A stretch of 62,184 nucleotides of DNA from Bacteroidaceae bacterium (lineage in GTDB: Bacteria; Bacteroidota; Bacteroidia; Bacteroidales; Bacteroidaceae): NCBI GenBank assembly GCA_017559845.1, contig JAFYQQ010000013.1:1-62184 (forward strand), given 5' to 3'. Positions 59,688 through 62,184 of the stretch are shown here, piece by piece. Within the stretch, counting starts at the first letter, position 1. Every line of letters begins with the position of its first letter. The notes beneath the pieces were generated by a model. That model was not told the DNA's origin. It searched no databases and saw only the letters and a list, made by a program, of their open reading frames with translations. Both the position numbers and the translations under genes were made by a program.

Positions 59688-61427
59688 ATGGAATGGTTTG
59701 AAAACCTTTTTGTAAACATTGATTCGGTTGCGCATATTATTGTGCTGTATGCCCTTGTGATTTCATTGGGTTTGGCCTTGGGACGATTGAAGTTGTTCGG
59801 GGTGTCGCTTGGAGTCACTTTTGTGTTGTTTGCCGGAATCTTGGTGGGGCATCTTTATAATTTCTTTGGTTCCACTCCAGGTACGGTGATGTATGCTTGT
59901 CCCACAAACGTATTGACTTTTGTGCAGGACTTCGGACTCATCCTCTTTGTGTATTGTATCGGTTTGCAGGTAGGTCCCGGTTTCTTTGAGAGTTTTAAGG
60001 AAGGGGGCATACGCATGAACCTGTTGGCAAGCGGTGTGATTCTGCTTAATGTAATCTGCTGTGTATCATTATTTTTCCTTGTATTCTACGAAGGAGGCGG
60101 AATGGCCGGTGAGAATTCGCGGAACCTTGCAATGATGGTGGGCGTGCTTTGTGGCGCCATCACCAACACTCCAGGTTTGGGAGCGGCAAACGAGGCTTGC
60201 AGTCAGATTTTTGGTTCTGACGCTCCTGCCATAGCCAATGGTTACGCCTGCGCCTATCCTTTGGGCGTGGTGGGTATCATCGGCGCCACAATAGCGCTGC
60301 GTTATATCTGCCGTATTAGTCTGAAAAAAGAGGAGGAGCAGATTGCCCGCGAACAGGCGGAAAATCCTCATGTCAAACCACATAAGATGACACTTTGTGC
60401 AACCAACAAGGCATTGGCCGGACGCACTTTGCTGCAGGTGAAGCAATTCTTGGGTCGCGACTTTGTGGTGTCAAGAATTTTGCACGACGGGCATGTGAGC
60501 ATTCCTAACCGTGATACCATTATTCACGAGGGGGACAAGATGTATATTGTCTGCGCCGAGGACGATGCTGAACCGGTTATCGCTTTCATTGGCCCAGTTT
60601 GTGATGTGGAGTGGGAAGACCAGGATGTCCCAATGGTAAGTAAACATATTTTGGTGACACAGCCCAGCATGAACGGCAAACGTTTTGGCTCGTTGCATTT
60701 CAGCTCGGTCTATGGTGTTAATGTTACCCGCATCCGTCGTTCGGGAACCAATCTGTATGCCGATAGCAACCTGCGTATGCAGGTGGGCGACAAGATTGTC
60801 GTGGTTGGACCCGAAGATGCTGTGGATCGTGTGGCAAATTTGATGGGCAACTCGGTAAAGAAATTGGATCATCCCAATCTGACTACCATATTTGTGGGCA
60901 TCGTCATCGGTATTATTTTCGGCTCGCTGCCCATTGCAATTCCCGGAATTCCAACCCCGGTAAAACTGGGTTTGGCTGGTGGCCCGCTTATCGTGGCCAT
61001 ACTGATAGGCCGTTTCGGATATAAGGCCAAGCTTGTGGCCTATACCACCACCAGTGCTAACTTGATGTTGCGCGAGATTGGTTTGGCACTCTTCCTGGCA
61101 AGCGTGGGAATCAAAGCTGGTGCCACTTTTGTGGATACGGTAGTGGCAGGCGATGGAATTACTTATGTGTGGTGCGGCTTCCTCATCACCGTCATTCCTT
61201 TGCTTATTATGGGAATGGTGGGCCGCCTGCATTACAAAATGAATTATTTTACGCTTATGGGACTGATGGCCGGTTCTACAACTGACCCTCCAGCTTTGGC
61301 TTTCGCCAATCAGACTGCGGGCAACGATGCACCGGCCGTTGGTTACAGTACGGTTTATCCCTTAAGTATGTTCCTTCGCATTCTGACCGCCCAACTTATC
61401 ATCCTGCTGTTGTGCGTGGCGGCATAA
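59688..61427 (+). CDS. AspT/YidE-type putative transporter with two RCK_C domains
   Basis: 579 aa. Two membrane halves with the YidE/YbjL duplication: segment [23 protein letters not shown] in the first, and [19 protein letters not shown] in the second, each followed by [12 protein letters not shown] or [12 protein letters not shown]. Between them lie two TrkA-C-like (RCK_C) domains with [20 protein letters not shown] and [17 protein letters not shown]. In AspT the system swaps aspartate for alanine; the substrate here is unknown. Behind the C-S lyase gene, so an amino-acid-related role is possible. Confidence 0.87.
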   Translation: MEWFENLFVNIDSVAHIIVLYALVISLGLALGRLKLFGVSLGVTFVLFAGILVGHLYNFFGSTPGTVMYACPTNVLTFVQDFGLILFVYCIGLQVGPGFFESFKEGGIRMNLLASGVILLNVICCVSLFFLVFYEGGGMAGENSRNLAMMVGVLCGAITNTPGLGAANEACSQIFGSDAPAIANGYACAYPLGVVGIIGATIALRYICRISLKKEEEQIAREQAENPHVKPHKMTLCATNKALAGRTLLQVKQFLGRDFVVSRILHDGHVSIPNRDTIIHEGDKMYIVCAEDDAEPVIAFIGPVCDVEWEDQDVPMVSKHILVTQPSMNGKRFGSLHFSSVYGVNVTRIRRSGTNLYADSNLRMQVGDKIVVVGPEDAVDRVANLMGNSVKKLDHPNLTTIFVGIVIGIIFGSLPIAIPGIPTPVKLGLAGGPLIVAILIGRFGYKAKLVAYTTTSANLMLREIGLALFLASVGIKAGATFVDTVVAGDGITYVWCGFLITVIPLLIMGMVGRLHYKMNYFTLMGLMAGSTTDPPALAFANQTAGNDAPAVGYSTVYPLSMFLRILTAQLIILLLCVAA

Positions 61428-61447
61428 CATTTGATCGAATATTAAAG

Positions 61448-61487
61448 AGAAGTCCGTTTCAGTAATAAAAACTGAGCGGGCTTCTTT
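61448..61487 (+). terminator. Terminator after the transporter gene
   Basis: Stem GAAGTCCGTTTCAGT / ACTGAGCGGGCTTC with one mismatch, loop AATAAAA, then TTTTGTT. Confidence 0.85.
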
Positions 61488-61628
61488 TGTTAAGGGGTGG
61501 CTATATAAAAACTTTTTTAAGAAACTTAAACAGCTTCTTAAATTCCTTAATGGGTAAAGTTTCTGAAACATAGTGCTTAAATTGTTGTAGGATAGTGTAA
61601 TAAAAGTATTTTCTTCCTTGCAAAAGTT

Positions 61629-61710
61629 ATGTTCCAACTGATGAAACATACGTTCCTGCCGATGAAACGTACATTCCAACAGATGAAACATACGTTCCAA
61701 CGGTTGGAAC
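61629..61710. repeat. 21-bp phased palindrome array
   Basis: GATGAAAC begins at 61640, 61661 and 61682, 21 bp apart. Units read ATGTTCCAACTGATGAAACA, ACGTTCCTGCCGATGAAACG and so on, with ends that are partly self-complementary (ATGTT/AACAT, ACGTT/AACGT); the last unit is the palindrome GTTCCAACGGTTGGAAC. Confidence 0.85.
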
Positions 61711-61927
61711 AAAGATTATACCGTTGATGGAAAACTTTTTCTTTTAGCTAAAAAATCAAGTTTAGTGCCGTCTGGCAGGTTCTGTAATGGCACGCCTCCC
61801 TCCGCCCCTTTTTTGTGCCTTTCCCATTGCCCAGAGCCTGTAAAAGACGTTTTCCGTGCGTATATATTATATAATAATGTGTATAAATATTTTTTTCATT
61901 TTTGTATAAAAAAAGGCAGTCAGTGTC

Positions 61928-61958
61928 TTTGCCGTTTCGCGGAAAGTGCCTACCTTTG
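61928..61958 (+). promoter_or_regulatory. rRNA operon promoter
   Basis: TTTG at 61928-61931, exactly 19 nt, then TACCTTTG at 61951-61958. Perfect match to the Bacteroidetes consensus. Confidence 0.85.
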
Positions 61959-61993
61959 CACCCGCAAACGAGAAACAACGCGTTTTGCGACGA

Positions 61994-62004
61994 TGTTCTT
62001 TGAA
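61994..62004 (+). promoter_or_regulatory. boxA-like antitermination site
   Basis: TGTTCTTTGAA in the rRNA leader resembles the boxA element (TGCTCTTTAAC) used by the Nus complex. Confidence 0.5.
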
Positions 62005-62163
62005 TTATTGCTTACGAGACAAGAAAAAAGGAAATGTAGTACAAGAAAATTTGAACCGTCAATATATATTGTTATAGATTCGGTTTTTCGGACATGGGCC
62101 GCATCGGACGACTTCCGTGAATATTTCAGCATATTTGCCGTTATGGCATATATATATTATTTT

Positions 62164-62184
62164 ACAATGAAGAGTTTGATCCTG
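62164..62184 (+). rRNA. 16S ribosomal RNA, first 21 nt
   Basis: ACAATGAAGAGTTTGATCCTG is the conserved 5' end of 16S rRNA (AGAGTTTGATCCTG is the standard primer site). Truncated by the window edge; its 5' end is placed by analogy with E. coli. Confidence 0.95.

Larger units (their letters stand above)
61428..62163. other. 736-bp stretch before the 16S gene
   Basis: Contains the transporter terminator, a CTTAA-rich segment (61510-61555) with loose 9-bp spacing, the 21-bp palindrome array, and the rRNA promoter and leader. No gene seen. Confidence 0.75.

Noticed and set aside
61362..61712. Minus-strand frame with seven-residue repeats (MFHRQER type) as a coiled-coil protein
   Set aside because: Follows from the 21-bp array; the frame overlaps the end of the transporter gene and has no promoter.

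Overview
The window (about 62 kb, roughly 47-50% GC by eye) is chromosomal DNA of a member of the Bacteroidales, most likely Bacteroidaceae or Prevotellaceae. The evidence is the many promoters of the Bacteroidetes type (TTTG, 19-21 nt, TAnnTTTG), lipoproteins with short lipoboxes, several families typical of gut Bacteroidales (GH92, GH20, GH31, SusE/F-like, FAS1, DUF3256, DUF3667, TRL-like, DUF6261), C-terminal sorting-like tails, methylmalonyl-CoA mutase, and the first 21 bases of a 16S rRNA gene at the right edge. The genus cannot be fixed from this sequence alone.

Layout. 1-8 kb (minus strand): exported and lipoprotein genes, namely a UshA-like 5'-nucleotidase, an M13 metallopeptidase, a lipocalin-like lipoprotein, a cupin lipoprotein and a TRL-like lipoprotein. 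8-11 kb: a DUF3667 membrane protein and a TPR/transmembrane/HTH regulator. 11.2-13.2 kb: a gene-free stretch of dispersed double-hairpin repeats and a truncated HTH gene. 13-21 kb: fba, rpmE2, GH92, the truA-EamA-DUF3256 operon, a lipoprotein, and two identical tRNA-Gln genes. 21-25.7 kb: a membrane-biogenesis operon rsfS-ftsH-cdsA-CDP-alcohol phosphotransferase-gtrA. 25.6-30.3 kb: two divergent pairs (GH18-ThuA fusion with ThuA; ATP-grasp-like protein with a variant polysaccharide deacetylase), each with a 9-bp-phased CTAG array between its genes. 30-39 kb: a FAS1 lipoprotein, a second repeat island, a DUF6261 gene preceded by a 42-bp repeat array, and a large GT2/DUF4922/SpoIID fusion. 39-51.5 kb: glycan-degrading enzymes (GH20, GH31 with a SusE/F-like protein, CotH-family protein) and the mannose operon GH92-ManA-ROK, which together would release mannose, phosphorylate it and convert it to fructose-6-phosphate. 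51.6-53.4 kb: a second DUF6261 gene, again preceded by a 42-bp array. 53-61.4 kb: a membrane protein, mutB-mutA, a MalY/PatB-type aminotransferase and an AspT/YidE-type transporter. 61.4-62.2 kb: a 21-bp repeat array, then the rRNA promoter, a boxA-like site and the 16S start.

The most unusual signal is not a gene. Both DUF6261 paralogues have, 5' of a candidate promoter, an array of palindromes whose centres are 21 bp apart (two helical turns) and whose sequence repeats every 42 bp. The palindrome sequences differ completely between the two loci while the spacing is the same. A third 21-bp array lies upstream of the rRNA operon. A second independent pattern is the pair of 9-bp-phased CTAG arrays, each placed 16-20 bp before the start codon of the second gene in one of two divergent operons. 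A third is a dispersed repeat with two hairpins whose stems vary in a compensatory way. All function assignments come from reading motifs by eye; no database search was possible.
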